From a virus: DNA of 20,109 nucleotides. The position numbers were made by a program, and so were the translations under genes. The stretch spans positions 1-20,109 of IMG/VR virus record IMGVR_UViG_3300042527_000242; one strand, written 5' to 3'. Numbering within the stretch: position 1 is the first letter of the stretch; each line of letters starts with the position of its first letter. Below, piece by piece: positions 8,503 through 15,340 of this stretch. Under the pieces are notes generated by a model. That model ran no database searches, was not told where the DNA came from, and worked only from the letters and a program-made list of their open reading frames with translations.

Positions 8503-8510
8503 TCTAAATA
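8503..8510 (+). promoter_or_regulatory. T4-type late promoter before gp3-like gene
   Basis: TCTAAATA has one mismatch to TATAAATA. It sits immediately after the T-run of the gp23 terminator, where a new promoter is needed. With standard late-promoter spacing the start would be near 8516, only about 7 bases before the ATG at 8523, so the message would be nearly leaderless. Confidence 0.55.
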
Positions 8511-8522
8511 AAAATAAAAGAT

Positions 8523-9077
8523 ATGGCATTCCCAAATCAAGTATCCAATAGAAATTTTCTTTCTCCTATTGGATTTAAATTTATTCTTACAAAATATCCA
8601 AAGGTAGATTTTTTCAGCAATAAAGCGGGGATTCCTGGAATTAATCTTGGTGTTGCAATACAACCCACATATCTCAAAGACATTCCTGTCCCAGGCGATA
8701 AACTTGAATTTGGAGATTTTAGTTTATCATTTATTGTTGATGAGAATATGGAAAATTATTTGTCAATTTACGATTGGTTAATTGGACTTGGCTATCCAGA
8801 AAATGTAAAACAATTTGATGATTTACGTGCAGAAGATCGTTACTATCCTGATAGAGATAGTAGAGATATGTACAATCAATATTCTGATGGGGTTTTACAA
8901 ATTTTAAATAGCAATTACCAACCAAAATTTCAAGTTAAGTTTAAGGACATGTTCCCAACTTCATTAACAACTTTGGATTTTGATGCCACTAATTCGGATT
9001 ATACATATTTTACAGCGACTGTTACTTTCAAGTATACGGTTTTCCAAATACGAAATATGAATGATGCTATTCTATGA
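8523..9077 (+). CDS. gp3: Tail-tube-fold protein, probable tail completion protein gp3
   Basis: This 184-aa protein starts MAFPNQVSNRNFLSPIGFKF. It has a gp19-like plan: KAGIPGINLG early, then DKLEFGDFSLSFIVDENMEN and YLSIYDWLIGLGYP in the middle, and the C-terminal beta unit DMFPTSLTTLDFDA followed by YFTATVTFKYTVFQ, which parallels the gp19 segment beginning FPTSVAAIPLAYDA. T4 gp3, the tail completion and sheath stabiliser that caps the tube, is about 176 aa, and in cyanomyoviruses the gene after gp23 is usually annotated gp3. The tube-like fold and the position are seen; the gp3 name rests on synteny. Another tube-fold cap or initiator protein (a gp54-like role) is the alternative. Its ATGA stop/start overlaps uvsY by four bases. 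Confidence 0.68.
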   Translation: MAFPNQVSNRNFLSPIGFKFILTKYPKVDFFSNKAGIPGINLGVAIQPTYLKDIPVPGDKLEFGDFSLSFIVDENMENYLSIYDWLIGLGYPENVKQFDDLRAEDRYYPDRDSRDMYNQYSDGVLQILNSNYQPKFQVKFKDMFPTSLTTLDFDATNSDYTYFTATVTFKYTVFQIRNMNDAIL

Positions 9078-9505
9078 ATTTTGAAATTATTCAGGAAATG
9101 TGGGAGAAAGATTCTGTAATTGATCCTGACAATTTACATTTAGAGTCTATTAAAATACCAATATTACACTCAAAATATTATAAAATTTATAATCAATTAA
9201 AAATTCAACAGAAAGAAGTACAGTATGAATTGAGTAAAATTAAAAGAGATAGGTACGAATATTACGGTGGAAAGGCTTCACCAGAAATTTACGCTGAAGA
9301 TCCATTTCCATACAAAATACGCGACAAGGAAACTATGGGTCGCTATTTGGAAGCCGATGAAAAATTAAATAAATTCAAAGCAAAAAATGAATATCTTGAA
9401 ATGATGATAAATTATATTGAAGACATTCTTAAGGTAATTTTGAATAGAACTTATCAAATTAAGAATGCAATCGAATTTATGCAATTTACAGCAGGATATA
9501 GTTGA
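9074..9505 (+). CDS. uvsY: Recombination mediator UvsY
   Basis: This 143-aa protein loads the UvsX recombinase onto single-stranded DNA coated with gp32 (T4 UvsY is 137 aa). The match to T4 is clear over the whole length: EKDSVIDPDNLHLESIKIPI then LHSKYYKIY near residues 10-40, the helical KEVQYELSKIKRDRYEYYGG at about 47-66, and the C-terminal IKNAIEFMQFTAGYS. The protein is highly charged and almost entirely helical, as expected for the hexameric mediator. It starts inside the last codon of the gp3-like gene (ATGA) and its TGA overlaps the uvsW ATG (TGATG), which implies translational coupling of gp3, uvsY and uvsW. The recombinase UvsX itself is not in this window. Confidence 0.9.
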   Translation: MNFEIIQEMWEKDSVIDPDNLHLESIKIPILHSKYYKIYNQLKIQQKEVQYELSKIKRDRYEYYGGKASPEIYAEDPFPYKIRDKETMGRYLEADEKLNKFKAKNEYLEMMINYIEDILKVILNRTYQIKNAIEFMQFTAGYS

Positions 9506-10968
9506 TGAGTCACTTAGTTATTTCAAAAAAGAATGAAGTTTATCTAAAGATCGAATCAGAACCTCACGTATTACAAGAACTTTCAGATAAATTTACTTTT
9601 GAAGTACCCAACGCAAAATTTATGCCTCAGTATCGAAGAAGATTTTGGGATGGGAAAATAAGATTATTTTCTACACATACTGGTGAAATATATGTTGGTC
9701 TTTTAGATAAAGTAATTGCATTTTGTGAGCAGCATAATTATACCTATGAATTTCGTGATAGTAAATTTTATGGTGTACCATTTGAAGTAAATGAAATGGT
9801 ATCTCGTGAAGGGGTGTCTGATTACATGAAAAAAATTTCTAGGCACACGCCTAGGGATTATCAAGAAGATGCTGTGTATCGAGCATTGCGTTATAATAGA
9901 GGATTGATGATTTCTCCTACAGCATCAGGCAAGTCTTTGATGATTTATTCTGTGGTACGTTACTATGCAGAACGTGGACTGTCAATTTTAATTGTTGTTC
10001 CAACAACATCTCTGGTTGAACAAATGTTTAAAGATTTCCAAGACTATGGTTGGGATGCTCAAAATTATTGTCACAGGATTTATTCTGGCAGAGAAAAAAA
10101 TAATGAAATGCCAATAACGATTACAACTTGGCAATCAATTTATAAATTGGAGAAAAATTGGTATTCAGGTTTTGATGTTGTAATTGGAGATGAGGCACAT
10201 TTGTTTAAGTCTAAATCATTGATTGATATTATGACAAAACTCTTGGATTGTAAATATCGATTTGGATTTACTGGAACATTAGATGGAACACAAACACATA
10301 AGTGGATTTTAGAAGGTTTGTTTGGGCCTTCGTACAAAGTAACCAAAACAAAAGAATTAATTGATAAAGGTCACGTATCAAAGTTAGACATTAAAATTTT
10401 ATTATTAAAGCATGAAGGTAAAAAATTTAATACTTATGAAGATGAAATTCAGTATTTGATAGCTCATCAAAAAAGAAATAATTTTATTAAAAATTTAAGC
10501 TTAGATCTTAAAGGGAATACATTAATCCTGTATAGTAGGGTTGACACCCATGGCAGGGTAATTTATGACATAATAAATAATAGCATAACTGATGAACGTA
10601 AAGTATTTTTTGTTTATGGTGGTGTTGACGCTGAAGAACGTGAAGAGGTAAGAAGGATTACAGAACTTGAAAATAATGCAATCATCATTGCTTCTTACGG
10701 AACATTTAGTACAGGCGTTAACATTAAAAATTTACACAACGTAATCTTTGCATCACCATCTAAATCCAGAATTAGAAATCTTCAAAGTATTGGTAGGGTA
10801 TTAAGAAAAGGAAATCAGAAAGAAAAAGCAGTTCTTTATGACATCTCTGATGACATTTCATTAAAAAATTTAAGAAATTATACTCTCAATCATCTTATGG
10901 AAAGAATCAAAATCTATAATGAAGAATCCTTTAATTATGAAATTGTTACAGTTAATATGAAAAAATGA
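9505..10968 (+). CDS. uvsW: Superfamily 2 DNA/RNA helicase UvsW
   Basis: This 487-aa helicase (T4 UvsW is about 500 aa) unwinds R-loops and branched DNA, drives branch migration and switches T4 from origin-dependent to recombination-dependent replication. Residues 1-110 are the small N-terminal DNA-binding domain, with RRRFWDGKIRLF at 44-55. The helicase core shows motif Q-like RDYQEDAV, Walker A PTASGKS at 138-144, DEAH at 229-232, motif III-type FTGTLD at 255-260, and motif VI QSIGRVLRKG near residue 430. I chose the ATG at 9505, which overlaps the uvsY stop, over the TTG at 9502; the difference is one residue. The Sm-like gene begins within its last codons (ATGA at 10965-10968). Confidence 0.94.
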   Translation: MSHLVISKKNEVYLKIESEPHVLQELSDKFTFEVPNAKFMPQYRRRFWDGKIRLFSTHTGEIYVGLLDKVIAFCEQHNYTYEFRDSKFYGVPFEVNEMVSREGVSDYMKKISRHTPRDYQEDAVYRALRYNRGLMISPTASGKSLMIYSVVRYYAERGLSILIVVPTTSLVEQMFKDFQDYGWDAQNYCHRIYSGREKNNEMPITITTWQSIYKLEKNWYSGFDVVIGDEAHLFKSKSLIDIMTKLLDCKYRFGFTGTLDGTQTHKWILEGLFGPSYKVTKTKELIDKGHVSKLDIKILLLKHEGKKFNTYEDEIQYLIAHQKRNNFIKNLSLDLKGNTLILYSRVDTHGRVIYDIINNSITDERKVFFVYGGVDAEEREEVRRITELENNAIIIASYGTFSTGVNIKNLHNVIFASPSKSRIRNLQSIGRVLRKGNQKEKAVLYDISDDISLKNLRNYTLNHLMERIKIYNEESFNYEIVTVNMKK

Positions 10969-11357
10969 TAGAAGACGATTTCTTAGCAGTATTAAAATTA
11001 AAGACAGGTGAAGAAATCATCAGCAATGTGTGTGCATGTGAAGATGAAGATTCTTTTATTTTAATTTTAGATAATCCAATTATTATGAAAGAACATGAAA
11101 CTCCAATAGGAACCGTAGTACGTGTGGAACCATGGATCAAATTCTGTGGAGAGACAATGTTCTTTATTGATATGGATGATGTAATTACTATTAGTGAAGT
11201 TACAGATGAAAAGATAATATCAGTTCATGATCAATATGTAAAAGAATCTCTCTTAGGTTCAAACAAAGTTAAACCTACTAAAAGTATGGGGTACATATCA
11301 AAGTTAGAAGACTTTAGAAAAGACTTAGAGAAACTCTATAAATCTTCTAATAATTAA
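10965..11357 (+). CDS. Sm-like fold protein, conserved in cyanophages
   Basis: This 130-aa protein has the strand pattern of an LSm/Hfq-type barrel. After a short start, FLAVLKLKTGEEIISNVCAC forms strands 1-2, SFILILDNPIIM strand 3, TVVRVEPWIKF strand 4 and MFFIDMDDVITISEV strand 5. A helical tail (SKLEDFRKDLEKLYKSS) follows. As I recall, a structure of an Sm-like protein of putative cyanophage origin has been solved, and this sequence fits that family; I could not check it. Sm proteins form rings that bind RNA, but no specific RNA-binding residue can be named here. It overlaps uvsW by four bases and so is probably made together with a helicase that acts on RNA-DNA hybrids. Function is unproven. 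Confidence 0.72.
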   Translation: MIEDDFLAVLKLKTGEEIISNVCACEDEDSFILILDNPIIMKEHETPIGTVVRVEPWIKFCGETMFFIDMDDVITISEVTDEKIISVHDQYVKESLLGSNKVKPTKSMGYISKLEDFRKDLEKLYKSSNN

Positions 11358-11378
11358 TAGATATATTTTTATTAACCT

Positions 11379-11398
11379 TAGCAGAGTTATTCTAGCAG
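11379..11398 (+). repeat. Short direct repeat upstream of the gp55 promoter
   Basis: TAGCAG occurs at 11379-11384 and 11393-11398, 14 bases apart, just upstream of the sigma70-type promoter in the 105-base gap between the Sm-like gene and gp55. It could be a binding site for an activator or mere chance. Confidence 0.3.
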
Positions 11399-11410
11399 TT
11401 TTCAAGGGTC

Positions 11411-11439
11411 TTGTCAAGTCCCCCCATTTATGTTAGAAT
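11411..11439 (+). promoter_or_regulatory. Sigma70-type promoter for gp55
   Basis: TTGTCA at 11411-11416 and TAGAAT at 11434-11439 are separated by 17 bases, each with one mismatch to the bacterial consensus. The start would be near 11446, giving a leader of about 17 bases without a Shine-Dalgarno sequence before the ATG at 11463. The -35 box lies in overlapping inverted repeats, with CAAG at 11403-11406, CTTG at 11410-11413 and CAAG at 11415-11418. A host-polymerase promoter here makes sense because gp55 must be made before late promoters can be used. Confidence 0.62.
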
Positions 11440-11462
11440 GGTAACTACTTACAGACTTAATC

Positions 11463-11945
11463 ATGGCTAAAAAGAAATCCAACGCTGAGCACTACGTCAA
11501 TAATAAAGAGTTTCTTCAGGCATTGTCTGATTTCAAATACTTAGTCAATCAAGCAAAGGATCGTGGATCTCCACGACCACGTATCCCACATTACATTGGT
11601 GAGTGTTTTCTTAAGATTGCCACTCATTTATCATATAAACCAAATTTTGTCAACTACATGTTCCGAGAGGATATGATTTGTGATGGTGTGGAGAACTGTG
11701 TTCAATATATTGATAACTTTGATATTAATCGTGGAAATCCTTTTGCATATTTTACTCAGATCATTTACTATGCGTTTCTTCGTAGAATTGAAAAAGAAAA
11801 GCGTCAGTTAGATATTAAAACTAAAATTTTGGAACAGTCTGGATTTGATGAAGTGTTTGTGTCGGATGGAAATATTTTAGATTCTAGTGATTCGGATTAT
11901 AATACTATTAAGAGCAATGTCCATCAAAAAATGACTTATAACTGA
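11463..11945 (+). CDS. gp55: Late transcription sigma factor gp55
   Basis: This 160-aa divergent sigma factor directs host RNA polymerase to late promoters of the TATAAATA type. It aligns with T4 gp55 (185 aa): HYVNNKEFLQALSDFKYLVN at the N-terminus, EDMICDGVENCVQYIDNFDI at about 69-88, and the sigma region 2-like NPFAYFTQIIYYAFLRRIEK at about 92-111 followed by EKRQ. The protein ends at HQKMTYN, where T4 gp55 continues for some 25-30 residues to a clamp-binding motif (SLDFLYE); that tail is absent here. The stop TGA overlaps the gp47 ATG, so no extension is hidden downstream in this frame. It stands first in a gp55-gp47-DUF3110-like-gp46 operon behind its own sigma70-type promoter. Confidence 0.9.
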   Translation: MAKKKSNAEHYVNNKEFLQALSDFKYLVNQAKDRGSPRPRIPHYIGECFLKIATHLSYKPNFVNYMFREDMICDGVENCVQYIDNFDINRGNPFAYFTQIIYYAFLRRIEKEKRQLDIKTKILEQSGFDEVFVSDGNILDSSDSDYNTIKSNVHQKMTYN

Positions 11946-12985
11946 TGAAAGTCGCTATTATTACTGACCAACATTTCGGTCTTAAAAAAGGAAGTAAAAT
12001 TTATCATGAGTACTTCCAAAAATTTTATGATCAAATCTTTTTCCCTACTTTAGAAAAAGAAAACATTTCAATGGTTTTTGATTTGGGAGATACCTTCGAT
12101 AATCGTAAAGTCATTGATTTGTGGAGTCTTGATTGGGCAAAAAGAAATTATTATGATAAACTTGAAAAAATGAAAGTCCATGTTTGGACAGTGGTTGGAA
12201 ATCATACAGCATATTATAAAAATACAAATGAGTTTAATACGATTAATGCAATTTTAAATAAGTATGACAATGTAACTAAAATCCACAATCCACAAGAGTT
12301 GGTCGTTGGTGATCTTCAAATTCTTTTTATTCCTTGGATTAATGAAGAAAATGAAGATATTACAATGAGGTTAATTAACAGCACTAAAGCAACAGTTGTT
12401 ATGGGGCATTTAGAATTAAGTGGATTCTCAATGTATCGAGGAATGGTTCAAGAAACTGGACTAGATCCTCAAATCTTTTCAAGATTTAAAAGAGTTTTTT
12501 CTGGTCATTATCACACTCGTTCTAATAATGGAAAGATTTTTTATCTTGGAAATCCTTATCAAATATATTGGAATGATTGTGATGATACTAGAGGATTCCA
12601 TATCTTTGATACAGAAACTTTAGAATTAACCTACATCAATAATACTTTTGAACTCTTTAAAAAAATTAATTATTCAGACACTAAACATCAGCTATTTGAT
12701 TTCAGATCTTGTGCTGAAAAATATGTTAAATTGATAGTTGATAAAAAAACAAATCAAGCAAGATATGACGCATTTTTAGATAAACTACTCACATCTGACT
12801 GTCATGAAGTTAAAGTTATTGAAAATTATACAGTTAATGATGTTGAGGATGTTGACCTGGGGCAAATTGAAGATACTGTTTCAATATTAAATAAGTATGT
12901 TGAAGATTCTGAAATTTCTTTAAATAAAAAAACAATCATGTCATACATAAAAGAAATTTATAAAGAAGCTAGCGAGGTTGGATAA
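11945..12985 (+). CDS. gp47: Recombination endonuclease subunit gp47 (Mre11/SbcD-like)
   Basis: This 346-aa protein (T4 gp47 is 339 aa) is the nuclease subunit of the gp46-gp47 complex, which resects DNA ends for recombination and, in T4, helps degrade host DNA. Metallophosphoesterase motifs are in order: DQH at residues 8-10, DLGDTFDNRK near 46-55, VVGNHTAYYKN near 82-92, MGHLELSGF near 155-163 and SGHYHTRS near 181-188. The classical GNHD motif reads GNHT here, keeping the Asn and His but replacing the last Asp. The C-terminal 120 residues are the helical region that contacts gp46. It is joined to gp55 by TGATG and to the next gene by TAATG, both one-base overlaps. Confidence 0.94.
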   Translation: MKVAIITDQHFGLKKGSKIYHEYFQKFYDQIFFPTLEKENISMVFDLGDTFDNRKVIDLWSLDWAKRNYYDKLEKMKVHVWTVVGNHTAYYKNTNEFNTINAILNKYDNVTKIHNPQELVVGDLQILFIPWINEENEDITMRLINSTKATVVMGHLELSGFSMYRGMVQETGLDPQIFSRFKRVFSGHYHTRSNNGKIFYLGNPYQIYWNDCDDTRGFHIFDTETLELTYINNTFELFKKINYSDTKHQLFDFRSCAEKYVKLIVDKKTNQARYDAFLDKLLTSDCHEVKVIENYTVNDVEDVDLGQIEDTVSILNKYVEDSEISLNKKTIMSYIKEIYKEASEVG

Positions 12986-13263
12986 TGTATGTCATTGCTT
13001 TGAAAGACAACGTTAGTGAAGGTTTATATGCAGTAGAGAATGAATATGGTGAAAAGGTGCTATACTTGTTCTCTGATGAAGATGACGCCGAACGTTATGC
13101 TGGTCTTTTAGAAGCAAATGATTATCCTGAATTGGAAGTTATTGAAGTAGAAGAAAAAAGAACTTTAAAAATATGTGAAGCTAACAATTATACTTATTTA
13201 ATTATAGACTCTGACGATTTACTTATTCCCCCTGATTATCATGATTCTGTTCAAGACGATTAA
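12985..13263 (+). CDS. DUF3110-like protein between gp47 and gp46
   Basis: This 92-aa protein begins MYVIALKDNVSEGLYAVENE, continues with GEKVLYLFSDEDDAERYAGL and has LEANDYPELEVIEVE. That pattern matches DUF3110, a small family I know mainly from cyanobacteria and their phages: a YV-I start, an EGIY-like segment, a V--F-DEDDA-RYA-LLEA core and a D-P-P--V-EI end. The core is followed by a short segment with LKICEANNYTYLIIDSDDLL. No catalytic residues are evident and the protein is acidic. It starts on the gp47 stop (TAATG) and overlaps gp46 by 23 bases, so it is translated with both subunits of the recombination nuclease. Its function is unknown; a small partner or modulator of that complex is an inference from position only. 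Confidence 0.78.
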   Translation: MYVIALKDNVSEGLYAVENEYGEKVLYLFSDEDDAERYAGLLEANDYPELEVIEVEEKRTLKICEANNYTYLIIDSDDLLIPPDYHDSVQDD

Positions 13264-14950
13264 ATGGAAAAATTTTCTTAGCACTGGAAATCAGTGGACA
13301 GAAATTAATTTAAATGAATACGAAACAACATTAATAATTGGAACAAATGGTGCAGGTAAGTCAACTGTTCTTGATGCTCTTACGTTTGGGTTGTTTAATA
13401 AACCATTTAGAAAAATTAATAAGCCACAATTAATTAATTCTCAAAACGATAAGGATTGTTGCGTTGAAATTAAATTTAATGTTGGTAACAACGAGTATAA
13501 AGTTGTTCGTGGAATGAAACCAACGCTCTTTGAAATTTATAAAAATTCAGAGAAGCTTCCACAAAATGCTGATTCTAAAGATGATCAGAAATATTTGGAA
13601 CAACATATTTTAAAATTAAATTACAAATCTTTTACACAAATTGTTGTGTTGGGATCAAGTAGTTTTGTTCCTTTTATGCAACTTCCTGCGGCTGGTCGTA
13701 GAGAAGTTATTGAGGATTTATTGGACATTAAAATATTTTCGTTTATGAATGATGTCATTAAAACGAAGATTAAAGATTCTAAAGATCAAATTAAAATTTT
13801 AGAACTTAAAGAAAGTGCCACTGAAGAAAAGATTGATATGCAGCAATCTTTTATCAATGAATTGCAAGAACGTGGGCAAAAGCAAATTGATGAAAAGGAT
13901 TCAAAAATTATTGATCTTACAAATCAAATTGATCAAGTAGTAGAAGAAACTAAAACGATTCAAAATGATTTAACCGATTCAACAAAAAATCTAGAATCAT
14001 TTTCTAACCCAACAGAAAAACTTCGTAAGCTGGGAAATCTTAAAGGTAAAATATCTCAAAAAGTAGCAAGCATTACTTCTGAACATAAATTCTTCACTGA
14101 AAATACGGTATGCCCTACCTGCACTCAGGGAATTGATGAAAGATTTCGCCTAGATAGAATAGCAGACGCTCAAAATAAAGCAAAGGAGTTGCGAACGGGT
14201 TATGAAGACCTGGAGAATGCAATTAAAGAGGAGGAAGAGAAAGAGCGTCAATTCATCGCCCTTTCTAAAGAGGTAACTTCATTAACATATGAAATTTCTC
14301 AAAACAATATTAAGATCTCTGGATATCAACAGCAAATCCGAGAATTACGATCAGAAATTCAAAAGATTGCCGAGCAACTTGAAAATCAAAATTTTGAGCA
14401 TGACAAGTTAGAATCTTATCAGAGATCATTAAGTGAAATGCAAAACACTCTTTCCAAAAAGAAAGAGTCTATGGGATATTATGATTTCATCTATCTTTTG
14501 CTAAAAGATGGTGGAGTTAAGACCAAAATCATCAAACACTATTTGCCACTAATTAATCAGCAGGTTAATAAGTATTTGCAGATGTTGGATTTTTACATTA
14601 ACTTCACCTTAGATGAAGAGTTTAATGAAAAAATTAAATCACCCATTCACGAAAACTTTTCGTATTCATCCTTCAGTGAAGGAGAAAAAATGAGAATAGA
14701 TCTGGCACTTCTTTTCACTTGGAGAGAAGTTGCCAGACTTAAAAACTCTGCAAATACAAATCTTCTCATTATGGATGAAGTATTTGATAGTTCACTTGAT
14801 GGTGTTGGAACCGAAGAGTTTTTGAAAATTATTCGATATATTATCAAAGATTCAAACATTTTTGTAATCTCACATAAAGATGGATTGCAGGACAAATTTA
14901 AAAATGTTATAAAATTTGATAAAGTCAAAGGCTTCAGTCGCATGATCTAA
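13241..14950 (+). CDS. gp46: Recombination endonuclease subunit gp46 (Rad50/SbcC-like ATPase)
   Basis: This 569-aa SMC-like ATPase (T4 gp46 is 560 aa) controls the nuclease gp47. Walker A GTNGAGKST is at residues 34-42 and is followed by LDALTFGLFNKPFRKINKPQ, nearly the T4 sequence. A Q-loop region holds QIVVLGSSSFVPFMQLPAAG. Two coiled-coil arms flank the zinc hook CPTC at 291-294. The ABC signature FSEGEKMRI begins at residue 478, Walker B LLIMDEVFD has its Asp at 512, and the switch His lies in ISHKDG. The start at 13241 lies 23 bases inside the DUF3110-like gene; no better start exists before Walker A. The C-terminal TAA overlaps a late-promoter-like octamer. Identity is secure. Confidence 0.95.
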   Translation: MILFKTIKWKNFLSTGNQWTEINLNEYETTLIIGTNGAGKSTVLDALTFGLFNKPFRKINKPQLINSQNDKDCCVEIKFNVGNNEYKVVRGMKPTLFEIYKNSEKLPQNADSKDDQKYLEQHILKLNYKSFTQIVVLGSSSFVPFMQLPAAGRREVIEDLLDIKIFSFMNDVIKTKIKDSKDQIKILELKESATEEKIDMQQSFINELQERGQKQIDEKDSKIIDLTNQIDQVVEETKTIQNDLTDSTKNLESFSNPTEKLRKLGNLKGKISQKVASITSEHKFFTENTVCPTCTQGIDERFRLDRIADAQNKAKELRTGYEDLENAIKEEEEKERQFIALSKEVTSLTYEISQNNIKISGYQQQIRELRSEIQKIAEQLENQNFEHDKLESYQRSLSEMQNTLSKKKESMGYYDFIYLLLKDGGVKTKIIKHYLPLINQQVNKYLQMLDFYINFTLDEEFNEKIKSPIHENFSYSSFSEGEKMRIDLALLFTWREVARLKNSANTNLLIMDEVFDSSLDGVGTEEFLKIIRYIIKDSNIFVISHKDGLQDKFKNVIKFDKVKGFSRMI

Positions 14951-14953
14951 ATA
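14946..14953 (+). promoter_or_regulatory. Candidate T4-type late promoter at the end of gp46
   Basis: TCTAAATA, identical to the octamer before the gp3-like gene, contains the gp46 stop codon (TAA 14948-14950). The expected start near 14959 gives a leader of about 17 bases before the ATG at 14976. This would give the 105-aa gene late expression in addition to any read-through from the gp55 operon. Confidence 0.45.
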
Positions 14954-14975
14954 CATTTACAATGAAACTATACTT

Positions 14976-15293
14976 ATGCTTTCTACACAGTATCGTCTAC
15001 GTTTGGAATTTATCTGCCAACGAATTGTAAATGGTGAAGAAGTTAAATTAGAAGATATGATTTGGGCAGATAAGTTAGCAAAAGCTAACCAATCCGCAGG
15101 CGAAATGTTAAGGAGAGCAAGGAGAGAAGCGTTAAATCCAGATATTCAAGAAGGTAGTCTGGACGATTTTATGAATAAAATGGATTTGGGTGATCCAGAT
15201 CCATCAAATCATAAAAATGGATTTTCAAGTCCAGATGAAATTGTTGAATGGTTTCGTCAGGAGAAAACGGATGACTGGAGACAAAGAGATTGA
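14976..15293 (+). CDS. Conserved cyanophage hypothetical protein (105 aa)
   Basis: I do not recognise a function. The first 50 residues (MLSTQYRLRLEFICQRIVNG, then EEVKLEDMIWADKLAK) predict helices with a basic stretch ending MLRRARREAL. The second half (GSLDDFMNKMDLGDPDPSNH, then SSPDEIVEWFRQEKTDDWRQ) is acidic and Asp/Pro-rich. No membrane segment, Cys cluster or enzyme motif is visible. From memory, a small gene of this kind commonly follows gp46 in cyanomyoviruses. It begins 25 bases after gp46, and its TGA (15291-15293) lies inside the -35 box of the next promoter. The ATG at 14976 has no clear ribosome binding site, as is common in this window. Confidence 0.75.
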   Translation: MLSTQYRLRLEFICQRIVNGEEVKLEDMIWADKLAKANQSAGEMLRRARREALNPDIQEGSLDDFMNKMDLGDPDPSNHKNGFSSPDEIVEWFRQEKTDDWRQRD

Positions 15294-15317
15294 CAATACC
15301 CTATGGTATGATATGAT
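15290..15317 (+). promoter_or_regulatory. Sigma70-type promoter between gp46 operon and the VWA gene
   Basis: A consensus TTGACA at 15290-15295 and TATGAT at 15312-15317 are separated by 16 bases. The spacer holds an inverted repeat, ATACC at 15296-15300 and GGTAT at 15305-15309, and the -10 box overlaps the palindrome ATGATCAT at 15313-15320. A start near 15324 is expected. It probably serves the short unit up to the terminator at 15467-15491 and, by read-through, the VWA gene. Confidence 0.57.
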
Positions 15318-15340
15318 CATCAATCAAACTTTTAAAACCA

